Source: Sphingomonas sp. OV641 (GTDB taxonomy: Bacteria > Pseudomonadota > Alphaproteobacteria > Sphingomonadales > Sphingomonadaceae). Taken from it: a stretch of 64,000 nucleotides of DNA. Made by a program: the position numbers and the translations under genes. The stretch spans positions 186,001-250,000 of the forward strand of contig NZ_FNZB01000002.1 of the NCBI RefSeq assembly GCF_900109205.1, given 5' to 3'. A model generated the notes under the pieces. The model saw only the letters and a program-made list of their open reading frames with translations. It had not been told where the DNA came from and made no database searches. Of this stretch, positions 19,658 through 27,673 are shown one piece after another (positions within the stretch are counted from its first letter, which is position 1; each line of letters starts with the position of its first letter).

Positions 19658-19672
19658 GTTGTTTTTAATAAC
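19658..19672. promoter_or_regulatory. Candidate HxlR operator between divergent genes
   Basis: An imperfect 15-bp palindrome of the form GTT-n-TT-nnn-AA-n-AAC lies two bases from the HxlR gene start and about 50 bases before the VOC gene. The spot is AT-rich in an otherwise GC-rich region and includes a TAATAA that could serve as a -10 element. This is pattern-based inference only. Confidence 0.25.
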
Positions 19673-19721
19673 TACGTCGGGCACAAAACTCAAGCATCGA
19701 GTCGAAAGCGGAGAGTTTCGC

Positions 19722-20156
19722 ATGACCAGGATGATCTTCGTGAACCTGCCGGTCTCCAGCGTCGCCGCCGCGGCGACCTTCTATGAGGCGCTGGGCTTCA
19801 CCCGAAATCCGATGTTCTCGAACGAACAGGCCGCGGCGATGGAATGGTCCGACACGATCAGCGTGATGCTGCTCGACACGGCCTTTTACGCGACCTTCAC
19901 CGACAAGACGCTGATCGACGCCACGACCACCAGTGGCGTGCTTTTGTGCATCTCGCGCGACAGCAGGGCGGAGGTCGATGCGATCACTGAGGCGGCGATC
20001 GCGGCAGGTGGGCGCGAGACGCGCGAACCGCAGGACATGGGTTTCATGTACAGCCGCGCCTTCGAGGATCTCGATGGCCATACGTGGGAGCCGATGCACA
20101 TGGACATGGCCGCCGCCGGGCAGGCGATGAGCCAGCCCGAACCCGCCACCGCCTGA
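19722..20156 (+). CDS. VOC-family (glyoxalase/bleomycin-resistance-like) protein
   Basis: The ATG at 19722, 11 bases after a GGAGAG-like ribosome site, gives a 144-residue protein. It starts MIFVNLPVSSVAAAATFYEALGF, the usual first beta-alpha unit of the VOC superfamily, and ends with DLDGHTWEPMHMD, which carries the metal-binding glutamate/histidine-type residues of this fold. It is most like the lactoylglutathione-lyase-like proteins of unknown substrate. It is the first gene of the run controlled, by inference, by the divergent HxlR regulator. Confidence 0.85.
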   Translation: MTRMIFVNLPVSSVAAAATFYEALGFTRNPMFSNEQAAAMEWSDTISVMLLDTAFYATFTDKTLIDATTTSGVLLCISRDSRAEVDAITEAAIAAGGRETREPQDMGFMYSRAFEDLDGHTWEPMHMDMAAAGQAMSQPEPATA

Positions 20157-20170
20157 TCGGGACAAGCGCC

Positions 20171-20401
20171 ATGTCATTTCAGGCCTATCTCGACACGATC
20201 GAGAAGAAGACCGGCAAGGCACCCGCGGATCTGCGCGCAATGGGGGCGGAAAAGGGCTGGACCCGCGACGGCACGCTGTCCCCGGGGGTGAAGCCGATGG
20301 CGATCGTCGACACGCTCAAGGCCGATCTCGGGCTTGGTCACGGCCATGCCATGGCGGTGGTCGCCCTGCTGAAGGGAACCAAGAAGGAAGGCGACGCCTG
20401 A
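20171..20401 (+). CDS. DUF4287 family small protein
   Basis: The ATG at 20171 yields a 76-residue protein beginning SFQAYLDTIEKKTGKAPADL, with the GLGHGHAMAVVALLKG segment near its end. Both are hallmarks of DUF4287, an uncharacterised domain frequent beside VOC and SRPBCC genes. No membrane segment or signal peptide is present. It lies 14 bp after the VOC stop and is probably cotranscribed. Confidence 0.8.
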   Translation: MSFQAYLDTIEKKTGKAPADLRAMGAEKGWTRDGTLSPGVKPMAIVDTLKADLGLGHGHAMAVVALLKGTKKEGDA

Positions 20402-20424
20402 CGCGCGCCTGAAGGAGCGACATC

Positions 20425-20532
20425 ATGCCGCAACGTCACCGTGCCATGATGAACGGGATCGGGGCATTCGTCGCGACCTCGCTCGCGATCCTGCTTCATG
20501 CGGCAGCGATCGGTGCCGGGCCGCTGGCCTGA
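20425..20532 (+). CDS. Possible 35-residue single-span membrane peptide
   Basis: A short frame starts at an ATG with a strong ribosome site (GAAGGAG at 20411-20417, spacing 7). It encodes 35 residues: a basic head (PQRHR) then a hydrophobic stretch (GAFVATSLAILLHAAAIGAG) long enough for one membrane span. It fills the gap between the DUF4287 and GST genes. Good ribosome site, start and composition favour translation, but length alone gives no family. It could also be chance. Confidence 0.5.
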   Translation: MPQRHRAMMNGIGAFVATSLAILLHAAAIGAGPLA

Positions 20533-20565
20533 CGCTGACCCTGACGCCAAAAAAGGAGAGAGAGG

Positions 20566-21270
20566 ATGTCGAAACCGACCATCACCGCCTTTGACTGGGT
20601 GCCCGATTTCGCGCGCGGCCAGGTCCGTGACCTGCGCGTACGCTGGGCGCTGGAGGAAGTGGGCCAGCCTTATGACGTGCTGTACCTGCCGCAGGGCAGC
20701 CAAAAGCAGGAGCCGCACCGCGCCCGTCAGCCGTTCGGCCAGGTGCCGACCTATGAGGAGGGCGATCTCATCCTCTTCGAATCCGGCGCGATCGTGCTCC
20801 ACATCGCCGAGCAGCATGGCAGGCTCCTCCCGAGCGAACCGGCCGCCCGCGCCCGGGCGATCGAATGGATGTTCGCCGCGCTCAACAGCGTGGAGCCACC
20901 GATCTCAGACTATGCCTTTGCGACCCTGTTCGAGGCGGGCCAGCCCTGGTCCAAGCCGAGGCTGCCCGCCGTCGAGCAGCGCATCCACGAACGCTTCGGC
21001 GAGGTCTCGCAGCGGCTGGGAGACAAGGAATGGCTGGAGGACGACCGGTTCACGGCAGGCGACCTCATGATGGTGTCGGTGCTGCGCACCCTGGAGGACG
21101 ACGGCTTTCTCGAACGCTACCCGAACCTTGCCGCCTATGTGGCACGTGGCACCGCTCGCCCCGCGTTTCAGCGTGCGCTTGCCGACCAGCTCGCGGGCTT
21201 CACCGGCAATCCGCCGCCCGGGTTCGAAGAATGGCTGAAACAGCAGCAGCAGCAGGGAGAAGCGGCATGA
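20566..21270 (+). CDS. Glutathione S-transferase family protein
   Basis: The 234-residue protein shows a thioredoxin-like N-terminal domain with the GST pattern. The conserved cis-proline segment is FGQVPTYEEGDLILFESGAIVLHIAEQHG (about residues 57-85), including the ES pair that binds the gamma-glutamyl group. An all-helical C-terminal domain follows, with FTAGDLMMVSVLRTLED (the N-capping TAGD motif near residue 165). A clear GGAGAGAGAGG ribosome site precedes it. It probably conjugates or reduces an electrophile with glutathione. Its stop overlaps the next ATG by 4 bp. Confidence 0.88.
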   Translation: MSKPTITAFDWVPDFARGQVRDLRVRWALEEVGQPYDVLYLPQGSQKQEPHRARQPFGQVPTYEEGDLILFESGAIVLHIAEQHGRLLPSEPAARARAIEWMFAALNSVEPPISDYAFATLFEAGQPWSKPRLPAVEQRIHERFGEVSQRLGDKEWLEDDRFTAGDLMMVSVLRTLEDDGFLERYPNLAAYVARGTARPAFQRALADQLAGFTGNPPPGFEEWLKQQQQQGEAA

Positions 21271-21980
21271 CCTATGTCGACGGCTTCGTGGTGGCGGTGC
21301 CGACCACCAACAAACAGAAATATATCGATCATGCCGAAGGCGCGCTTGATCTGTTCAAGGAGTTCGGCGCCGTCCGCATGGTGGAAGGCTGGGGCGATGA
21401 CGTACCCCGCGGCGAGGTGAACGATCTGTACGGCGCGGTCCAGGCGAAGGACGACGAAGCCGTGCTTTTCAGCTGGGTCGAATATCCTGACAAGGCGACG
21501 CGCGACGCCGCGGGCCAGAAGATGATGAGCGATCCGCGCATGGGGTCGATGGGCGAGATGCCCTTCGACGGCAGCCGCATGATCTATGGCGGCTTCGAAG
21601 TGCTGCACGAGGCGGGCGACGGCGGCCAGTGCGGCTATGTCGACGGCCTGGTGCTGCCCGTCCCGCAGGACAAGAAGGACGCATATCGCGCCTTTGCGCA
21701 AACAACCGCCGCCGCTTTCCTCGAGCACGGGGCGACGCGTGTCGTCGACACGTTCGGCAATGACGTTCCGGTCGGGAAGATCACCGATTTCCACCGCGCC
21801 GCAAAGGTGCATGATGGCGAGACCGTCGCCTTTGGCTGGATCGAATGGCCGTCCAAACAGGTCCGCGACACGGCTTGGGAGCGGCTGATGAGCGACGCGC
21901 GGCTGTCCGCCGGCGGGGATCGCCCGTTCGACGGCAAGCGCATGATGTTCGGCGCCTTTGTGCCGGTTGTTGATCGCTGA
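21267..21980 (+). CDS. Tandem DUF1428 protein
   Basis: The ATG at 21267 overlaps the GST stop. The 237-residue product is two copies of DUF1428 in one chain. Copy one begins TYVDGFVVAVPTTNKQKYIDHAE and copy two GYVDGLVLPVPQDKKDAYRAF (near residue 122). Each copy ends in the same way, with FDGSRMIYGGFEVL and FDGKRMMFGAFVPV. DUF1428 is usually a single domain of about 120 residues (ferredoxin-like, dimeric), so this is an internal duplication and fusion that would make a built-in dimer. The biochemical role of the family is not established. Confidence 0.85.
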   Translation: MTYVDGFVVAVPTTNKQKYIDHAEGALDLFKEFGAVRMVEGWGDDVPRGEVNDLYGAVQAKDDEAVLFSWVEYPDKATRDAAGQKMMSDPRMGSMGEMPFDGSRMIYGGFEVLHEAGDGGQCGYVDGLVLPVPQDKKDAYRAFAQTTAAAFLEHGATRVVDTFGNDVPVGKITDFHRAAKVHDGETVAFGWIEWPSKQVRDTAWERLMSDARLSAGGDRPFDGKRMMFGAFVPVVDR

Positions 21981-21996
21981 ACGAGGGAGAGCCACG

Positions 21997-22779
21997 ATGC
22001 GCAATGCCGCCGGGACGCCAATCTGGTATGAGCTGCTGTCGAGCGATGCCGACGCATCGAAGACCTTCTACGAGGCCGTGATCGGCTGGACGGTAGGGCC
22101 AAGGCCGGAAGGCGACATGGATTACCGGATGATCGACACGGCATCGGGCGAGACCGTGGGCGGCCTGATGCACCTCTCGCCGCAGATGGTGCAGGGCGGC
22201 GCCACGCCGACTTGGCTGTTCTACATCGGCGTCGAAGATGTTGATGCGACGGTGAGCAAGATCAAGCAGGCGGGCGGCAGCGTCAATCTCCCCGCCTTCG
22301 ACATGCCGGGCGTCGGCCGGATGGCGATGGTCGCCGATCCGCAAGGCAACCCCTTCTATGTCATGCGCGGCGAAAGCGATGAGCCAAGCCGCTCGTGGGA
22401 GCGGATGGGCATGGGCAAGTGCAACTGGCACGAGCTTTCCACCACCGATCAGGCCGCCGGCAATGGCTTTTATGCCCAGGTGTTCGGCTGGTCCTATCCG
22501 GACAAGATGGAGATGCCCGGCGACCTGGGCGATTATGTCTTCGTTGCCAGCGGCGATGGCGAGGTGATGGGCGCGACGATGAAGGCGGGGGAGCAGCCGC
22601 CCGGCTGGCTGTTCTACTTTCGCGCGCCCGACATCGATGCCGCCGCCGCGAAGGTGTCGGCCGGGGGCGGCACGGTGCTCAACGGGCCGATGGAGGTACC
22701 CGGTGGAGACAAAGTGATCGTCGCCCGCGACCCTCACGGTGCCGCATTCGGTGTCGCCGCGCCGGGCAAGCCAGCCTGA
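21997..22779 (+). CDS. Double VOC-domain protein
   Basis: The ATG at 21997, after a GAGGGAGAG ribosome site, gives 260 residues with two VOC modules. The first starts GTPIWYELLSSDADASKTFYE and the second GKCNWHELSTTDQAAGNGFYAQVFGW (near residue 137). Each is followed by the usual VGGLM/VMGATM and GWLFYF segments. This is the architecture of the CFP30B-like glyoxalase proteins, generally taken as small-molecule binding or detoxifying, with no confirmed substrate. It is part of the same + strand run. Confidence 0.87.
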   Translation: MRNAAGTPIWYELLSSDADASKTFYEAVIGWTVGPRPEGDMDYRMIDTASGETVGGLMHLSPQMVQGGATPTWLFYIGVEDVDATVSKIKQAGGSVNLPAFDMPGVGRMAMVADPQGNPFYVMRGESDEPSRSWERMGMGKCNWHELSTTDQAAGNGFYAQVFGWSYPDKMEMPGDLGDYVFVASGDGEVMGATMKAGEQPPGWLFYFRAPDIDAAAAKVSAGGGTVLNGPMEVPGGDKVIVARDPHGAAFGVAAPGKPA

Positions 22780-22803
22780 CGACAGCCTTGTGGGAGAGAA
22801 GCG

Positions 22804-23304
22804 ATGCCCAGCGACAAGCTCGTGACCTGCGTCTGGTTCGATCTCGGCCAGGCGCGCGAGGCCGCCACTTTCTACGCCGGCCTGTTTCCCGACAGCCATG
22901 TCGGCGCGGTGCAGGATTCGCCGGCGGACAATCCCTCGATGGCGGCGGGCGGTGAACTGACCGTCGAGTTTACCGTTCTCGGCCGTCCCTTCCTAGGCCT
23001 CAACGGCGGGCCGAACTTCACCCCGAACGAGGCCGTCAGCTTCATGGTGCTGACCGACGATCAGGCGGAGACCGATCGATACTGGAACGCCATCGTCGGC
23101 AATGGCGGGCAGGAAAGCGCCTGCGGCTGGTGCAAGGACCGCTGGGGCTTTTCATGGCAGATCACCCCGCGTGCGCTGATGGACGCGATGGCCGATCCCG
23201 ACCGCGCCGCCGCGAAGCGCGCGATGGAAGCGATGATGACCATGCGCAAGATCGATATCGCCACCATCGAACGCGCCCGCGCCGGAGAGCCGGCCGATGC
23301 GTAG
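22804..23304 (+). CDS. VOC-family protein, PhnB/3-demethylubiquinone methyltransferase-like type
   Basis: The 166-residue protein starts KLVTCVWFDLGQAREAATFYAGLFP. It has FLGLNGGPNFTPNEAVSFMV near residue 63 and CGWCKDRWGFSWQITPRALMDAM near residue 108. That combination defines the PhnB-like VOC proteins, often mis-named 3-demethylubiquinone methyltransferases; they are not methyltransferases. Its stop overlaps the next gene by 8 bp, so translation is probably coupled. Confidence 0.87.
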   Translation: MPSDKLVTCVWFDLGQAREAATFYAGLFPDSHVGAVQDSPADNPSMAAGGELTVEFTVLGRPFLGLNGGPNFTPNEAVSFMVLTDDQAETDRYWNAIVGNGGQESACGWCKDRWGFSWQITPRALMDAMADPDRAAAKRAMEAMMTMRKIDIATIERARAGEPADA

Positions 23305-23911
23305 GATCATCGGCGGCCTCTTCATGTCGGTGGACGGCGTGATCCAGGCGCCAGGGGCGCCGGACGAGGATACCAGCGGCGGTTTCACTCAGGGCGGCTG
23401 GGCAGCGGGCTATTGGGACGAGCAAACCGACGCCTTCATCGCCGGGCATATCCAAAACGCGGAATATGATCTGCTGCTGGGCCGGCGCACCTACGACATC
23501 TTTGCCGATTACTGGCCGCGCCACCGAGACGATCCGATCGGCGAACGCTTCGAACGCATCACCAAATATGTCGTCACGTCCGATCCCGATACGCTGTCCT
23601 GGCGCGGGTCGCAGCCGCTGGTCGGCGATCCGGCGAGCACGGTCGCGGCTTTGCGCGGCGGCGACGGCCCCGATCTGCTGATCCAGGGCAGCAGCCAGCT
23701 TTATCCCGCGCTGTTCGGCGCGGGGCTGATCGATCGGATCTTCCTCACCATCATGCCGGTGATCCTGGGTGCCGGCAAACGCGTGCTGACCGGCGATGCC
23801 GCCTCCGCCACCGGACTACGGCTGGTCGACCATCGTGTCAGCCCGGGCGGCGTGGTGATGAACGTCTATGAGCGTGATGGACCGGTACGTACCGGCGATT
23901 TCGGCGACTGA
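23297..23911 (+). CDS. RibD C-terminal / dihydrofolate-reductase-like protein
   Basis: The 204-residue protein begins RRIIGGLFMSVDGVIQAPG, has LLLGRRTYDIFADYWP at about residue 57, and carries LLIQGSSQLYPALFGAGLIDRIFLTIMPVILGAGKR at about residues 133-168. These are the NADPH-binding and core segments of the RibD_C/YwjB/YyaP group. The group is DHFR-folded but usually lacks a proven substrate. It probably reduces a small pterin-like or other heterocycle in the cytoplasm. It sits within the VOC run and overlaps its upstream neighbour. Confidence 0.85.
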   Translation: MRRIIGGLFMSVDGVIQAPGAPDEDTSGGFTQGGWAAGYWDEQTDAFIAGHIQNAEYDLLLGRRTYDIFADYWPRHRDDPIGERFERITKYVVTSDPDTLSWRGSQPLVGDPASTVAALRGGDGPDLLIQGSSQLYPALFGAGLIDRIFLTIMPVILGAGKRVLTGDAASATGLRLVDHRVSPGGVVMNVYERDGPVRTGDFGD

Positions 23912-23923
23912 CGGAGCTGGCAC

Positions 23924-24367
23924 ATGTTTGAACTGCGGATCGAGCGCGTGATCGACGCACCCATCGATAGGGTCTGGACCGCCTGGACCGAACATTATGC
24001 CGAATGGTTCGTGCCCCGCCCCTGGTCGGTCGAGGTGATCGAGAACGATCTGCGCACCGGCGGCCGCTGCGCCATGGTGATGCGTGGGCCGGAGGGCGAG
24101 GAGATGCCGTCGGACGGCCTCTATCTGGAGGTGGTGCCGCAACGCCGGATCGTTTCCACCGACGCATTTCTGCCCGGCTGGATCCCGGCGGGCCCGTTCA
24201 TGGTGCGGATCGACGAGTTCGCCGGTGCCGGCGAAAAGACCCATTATACCGCCATTGCCCGACACTGGACCGAGGAGGCACGCGACCAGCACGCCGCCAT
24301 GGGCTTCGACACCGGCTGGAATGCCGCAACGGACCAGCTTGAGGAGGTGGTCGCGCGGATCCGCTGA
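23924..24367 (+). CDS. SRPBCC-domain protein (AHSA1/START-like)
   Basis: The 147-residue protein starts FELRIERVIDAPIDRVWTAWTEHYAEWF and contains PWSVEVIENDLRTGGRC. It ends GFDTGWNAATDQLEEVV, all characteristic of the AHSA1 group of the SRPBCC fold, which forms a deep hydrophobic ligand cavity. It is the last + strand gene of the run and lies 12 bp from its neighbour. A hairpin at 24373-24397 follows and probably ends transcription. Confidence 0.87.
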   Translation: MFELRIERVIDAPIDRVWTAWTEHYAEWFVPRPWSVEVIENDLRTGGRCAMVMRGPEGEEMPSDGLYLEVVPQRRIVSTDAFLPGWIPAGPFMVRIDEFAGAGEKTHYTAIARHWTEEARDQHAAMGFDTGWNAATDQLEEVVARIR

Positions 24368-24372
24368 TCAAA

Positions 24373-24397
24373 GCCCCTCCCCTTCGCGGGGAGGGGC
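24373..24397. terminator. Hairpin between convergent genes (probable bidirectional terminator)
   Basis: A perfect 10-bp stem (GCCCCTCCCC against its complement) with a 5-base loop TTCGC lies in the 39-bp space between the SRPBCC gene and the convergent 100-residue gene. There is no long T run on either side, so termination may rely on the stem alone. The same type of G/C-rich stem occurs in dispersed repeats of sphingomonads. Confidence 0.6.
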
Positions 24398-24406
24398 AAA
24401 GGCATG

Positions 24407-24709
24407 TTACCCTACCCGCGTGCCCGTCAGCGGGAAGCTGCCGAAGGCGCCAGCGCCGACGGTGCCGGTCACGGTGTCGCCGTCGATGGTCACGTTCATG
24501 TCCAGCGTCATCGGCATCGGCACGGTCATCTGCTGCTTCCAGGTCAGCGTGTTGCCGCTCACCTCGCCCGAGACGTCAGACGAGCCCATGGCGCCCGAAT
24601 TGGTGCCGGTGAAGGTGTTGCCGTCGCTCTTCACGGTCAGCGTCGACTTCTGGTCGCCCAGCGGCGACTTCACCGTGACGTCGTAGGTACCGTCCACTCC
24701 AGCCATCAT
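24407..24709 (-). CDS. Small beta-rich protein of unknown function, coupled to the M16 protease gene
   Basis: The 100-residue protein is rich in Thr, Gly, Val and Ser with alternating hydrophobic residues (TYDVTVKSPLGDQKSTLTV, then GNTFTGTNSG, GNTLTWKQQM and GDTVTGTVG). This predicts a small all-beta barrel or sheet. It has no signal peptide and no cysteine. Its ATG overlaps the TGA of the M16 gene (ATGA), with the GAGGAG ribosome site inside the protease gene; a second ATG follows immediately. Similar short proteins occur as uncharacterised genes in sphingomonads, but I recognise no named family. Confidence 0.72.
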   Translation of the reverse strand: MMAGVDGTYDVTVKSPLGDQKSTLTVKSDGNTFTGTNSGAMGSSDVSGEVSGNTLTWKQQMTVPMPMTLDMNVTIDGDTVTGTVGAGAFGSFPLTGTRVG

Positions 24710-27576
24710 TCACTCTCCTCGGGTGCGCCCGTCACGGACGCGGCAGGCATCACCTCGACCGGCAGTCCAAGCGTGTCAAGCTGAGGCCGGACCGCCTTGG
24801 CATCGCCGATGACGACCCAGATGAAACGGTTCGGATCAATGACGCTACGGATCGCGCCGTTCAGCTGATCGCGCGTCATCGCGCGGTACCGCTGCGTGAT
24901 GGTGGCATAATAATCGTCGGGCCGGCGATAAAGGTCGTTGGCCTGCATCGCGCCCAGCACCGCGCCGGAGGTTTCAAAATCGCCGGCGAGCGATCGAGTC
25001 GCGCCGGTGATCGTCCGTTGGAACTCCGCCTCGCTCATCGGCCGGTTGCCGACGAACGCGCCGATTTCCGCCTTCATCGCGGCGATCGACGCGCCGGTCT
25101 TGTCAGCCTGAACGGGCGCGCGAAGCTGATAGGGCGCGGCCTCCGCATGGCGCGCGAAGCCGCCATAGGCGCCGTAGGACCAATGCTTGGTTTCCCTGAG
25201 GTCCATGTTGATGCGGCCCAGGAAGTCGCCGCCCAGCGCATCATTGGCGGTGATCACCGGCAACAAATCGTCCGTGCCGCGAAGGCCCGTGCGAAGCACG
25301 CCGGCGATGCGCGACTGCGGTGAATCCGGGCGATCCACCAGCACGATGCGCGGCACCGGCAGGCTGCGATCCTCACGGAACACCTTGGTGCCAGCCGCGC
25401 CCTCGCCCTTCCAGCCGGCCAGTGCTCGATCCAGCCCCGCCTTCACTTCGGCAAGCGGACGATCGGAAACAACGAACACCTTGGCCTTGTCCGGCCTGAG
25501 CCATGCGTGGTGGAAGGCGACCAGATCGGCGCGCGTCAATGCGGCCACTGCCTCGGCATCGCCGCTGCCCTGGTTCTTGGCATAGGGATGCGCCGGGCCG
25601 TAGAGGATCGGCGGCAGGATACGCTGCTCGATCCCTTCCGGATCGGTCTGCTCCTGCGCGATCTGGGTCAGCATTTGCGCCCGGACGCGCGCCAGCTCGC
25701 TATCAGGGAAGGAAGGCGCGCGCAGCAGCTCGGCCCAGATATCCAGCGCCGGGCCGAGATTCGCGCTCGGCGCGCGGAAGCTGACGGTGGTTCGATCGGC
25801 GGACGATCCGGTGAAGATATCGAGCCCGAGCCGCTCCTTCGCCTCGGCCAGCTGGATCGAATTGAGCCGCGCCGTGCCTTCGTCGATCATCGCGAGCGTC
25901 ATGCTCTGCGTGCCCAGTTGGTCGGCCACATCGGCTGCGGCACCGGCATCGAAGCTGGCGACCATCTGCGTGATCGGCACCGTCGCGCGCTGCGCATAGA
26001 CAAGCTCGACCCCGTTCGAGAGCTGCGCCCGTTCCACCTTGGGAAAGGCGAGCGCGCCGACCTCGCCGACCGGCGGCATCGGCTCGCGCGTCCCCTTGGC
26101 CGGAGCCTCCGGCGCCTTGGTCTGTTCCGCGGGCGGCGGCACCATGGCTTCCTCATAGGCGTCGCGCTCGCCCGGCACGACGGTGAGGCTGTAATTCGGA
26201 CGGGTCAGCCATTGCTGCGCCGCAGCCTTCACGCTGGCCGGCATCTGGGCGGCCAAGGCGGCGAGCTGCTTCTTGTAGAAGCCCGGATCGTCCGAATAGA
26301 GCGCGCCCTCCGCCAGCGCGACCGCCTTGCCACCAAAGCCGCCGACCGCCTCCAGCCCGCCAATCCGGCGGGAGATCGTGGTGGTCAGCGTCCGCTGCAC
26401 CTCATCGGGCGTCGGACCGTTGCGGATGAACTCGGCCACCAGCTCGTCCAGGCGGCGGGACACGATCGCCGGGTCGACGCCCGGCCGCACCATGGCATGG
26501 ATGGTGAAGGTGCCGACCTGCGCGAAATCGGAATAGCTCGCGCTCACCTGCACGGCGGTCTTGTCACCCTTCACCAGCGCATTGTCGAAGCGCGAGCTGG
26601 CGAGCCCGCCCAGCACCGATGCGGCAACCTCCAGCGCCGGTGCCGCCGCATCGTTGAGGCCCGGGACTGGCCAGCTCTTCACCACGAGCGGAGCGGCGAC
26701 CCGATCCTTCATCACCTCGCTGCGCGGCTGCGCCAGCACCGGCACCGCCGCTTGCGGGGCCACGCTCTCCGGCCCGCGCTTGATGGCGCCGAAATATTTG
26801 GCCGTCAGGCGCTTCGCCGTCGGCACGTCAATATCGCCTGCCAGGACCAGCACGGCATTGTTCGGCCCGTAATGGTCACGGAACCAGTCCTTCACGTCCT
26901 GAAGGCTGGCCTTGTCGAGATCGGCCATCGATCCGATCGTGCTGTGGCCGTAGGGATGCGCATCCGGGAACACGCCTTCGATCAGCTTGTAGCTGATAAG
27001 GCCGTAAGGCTGATTGTCGCCTTCGCGTTTCTCGTTCTGCACCACGCCGCGCTGCTCATCCAATACCGCCTGCGAGATCGCGCCGGTCAGCCAGCCCATG
27101 CGATCGCTTTCGAGGTACAGCGCCTGTTCCAGCGCGGCGGTCGGCACCGTCTCAAAGTAATTGGTACGATCGAAATAGGTCGTGCCGTTGAGATCGGTCG
27201 CGCCGACCTGCTTCAGCGGCTCGAAGAAATCGCCCGGCGCATTCTCGCTGCCGTTGAACATCAGATGTTCGAACAGATGCGCAAAGCCGGTCTTGCCCGC
27301 CGGTTCATGCTTGGAGCCGACGTCATACCAGACCGACACAGCCACCACCGGCGCCTTGCGATCGGTGTGCACCACCACGCGCAGGCCATTGGGCAAGGTG
27401 AACTGCTGGTATGGGATGTCGATGGCGCCCACGAGGTCGGCGACGGGGGCTGGCCGGTCGGCCGTTGCCGCTACACCCGGTTGCGGCGTGGTCTGGGCGA
27501 AGGAGGGGGGAACAAGAGCAAGGGCCGCGACACTGGCGGCCAGTGAGATCGACAGACGCAATTCGATACTCCTCAA
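24706..27576 (-). CDS. M16 family zinc metallopeptidase, two-domain, exported
   Basis: The 956-residue protein has a signal peptide (residues 1-28, ending SFAQ). The inverzincin motif HLFEH (residues 100-104) gives two zinc ligands and the catalytic glutamate; a downstream LYLESD segment supplies the third ligand region. A second, inactive M16 half starts near residue 515 (VERAQLSNGVELVYAQRATVP). Length matches the PqqL/zinc-protease type found in the periplasm of Gram-negatives. It probably degrades peptides in the periplasm. It is divergent from the MarR gene and coupled to the 100-residue gene downstream. Confidence 0.93.
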   Translation of the reverse strand: MRSIELRLSISLAASVAALALVPPSFAQTTPQPGVAATADRPAPVADLVGAIDIPYQQFTLPNGLRVVVHTDRKAPVVAVSVWYDVGSKHEPAGKTGFAHLFEHLMFNGSENAPGDFFEPLKQVGATDLNGTTYFDRTNYFETVPTAALEQALYLESDRMGWLTGAISQAVLDEQRGVVQNEKREGDNQPYGLISYKLIEGVFPDAHPYGHSTIGSMADLDKASLQDVKDWFRDHYGPNNAVLVLAGDIDVPTAKRLTAKYFGAIKRGPESVAPQAAVPVLAQPRSEVMKDRVAAPLVVKSWPVPGLNDAAAPALEVAASVLGGLASSRFDNALVKGDKTAVQVSASYSDFAQVGTFTIHAMVRPGVDPAIVSRRLDELVAEFIRNGPTPDEVQRTLTTTISRRIGGLEAVGGFGGKAVALAEGALYSDDPGFYKKQLAALAAQMPASVKAAAQQWLTRPNYSLTVVPGERDAYEEAMVPPPAEQTKAPEAPAKGTREPMPPVGEVGALAFPKVERAQLSNGVELVYAQRATVPITQMVASFDAGAAADVADQLGTQSMTLAMIDEGTARLNSIQLAEAKERLGLDIFTGSSADRTTVSFRAPSANLGPALDIWAELLRAPSFPDSELARVRAQMLTQIAQEQTDPEGIEQRILPPILYGPAHPYAKNQGSGDAEAVAALTRADLVAFHHAWLRPDKAKVFVVSDRPLAEVKAGLDRALAGWKGEGAAGTKVFREDRSLPVPRIVLVDRPDSPQSRIAGVLRTGLRGTDDLLPVITANDALGGDFLGRINMDLRETKHWSYGAYGGFARHAEAAPYQLRAPVQADKTGASIAAMKAEIGAFVGNRPMSEAEFQRTITGATRSLAGDFETSGAVLGAMQANDLYRRPDDYYATITQRYRAMTRDQLNGAIRSVIDPNRFIWVVIGDAKAVRPQLDTLGLPVEVMPAASVTGAPEESE

Positions 27577-27640
27577 CGATATCGGCAGCCTAGTCGCCGA
27601 CCGGCGCGCTGGGAAGCGGGCAACATTTCGTCACAAAGGA

Positions 27641-27671
27641 TTGACTGCCAAAGCAACGATTGCCTAAGCAA
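27641..27671 (+). promoter_or_regulatory. Candidate promoter and MarR-type operator of the efflux operon
   Basis: TTGACT at 27641-27646 could be a -35 element. The palindrome TTGC-CTAA-GCAA at 27660-27671 lies where the -10 would be and ends two bases before the MarR start codon. A related half-site (TGCCAAAGCAA) lies at 27646-27656. A MarR dimer binding here would block its own promoter. No ribosome site is seen near the ATG, so the message may be leaderless. Inference from pattern only. Confidence 0.35.
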
Positions 27672-27673
27672 CA

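Noticed and set aside
25507..27546. Long + strand frame (679 codons) opposite the M16 protease gene
   Set aside because: A shadow frame caused by high GC content; product is rich in Arg and His with no domain, while the minus strand encodes a full protease.
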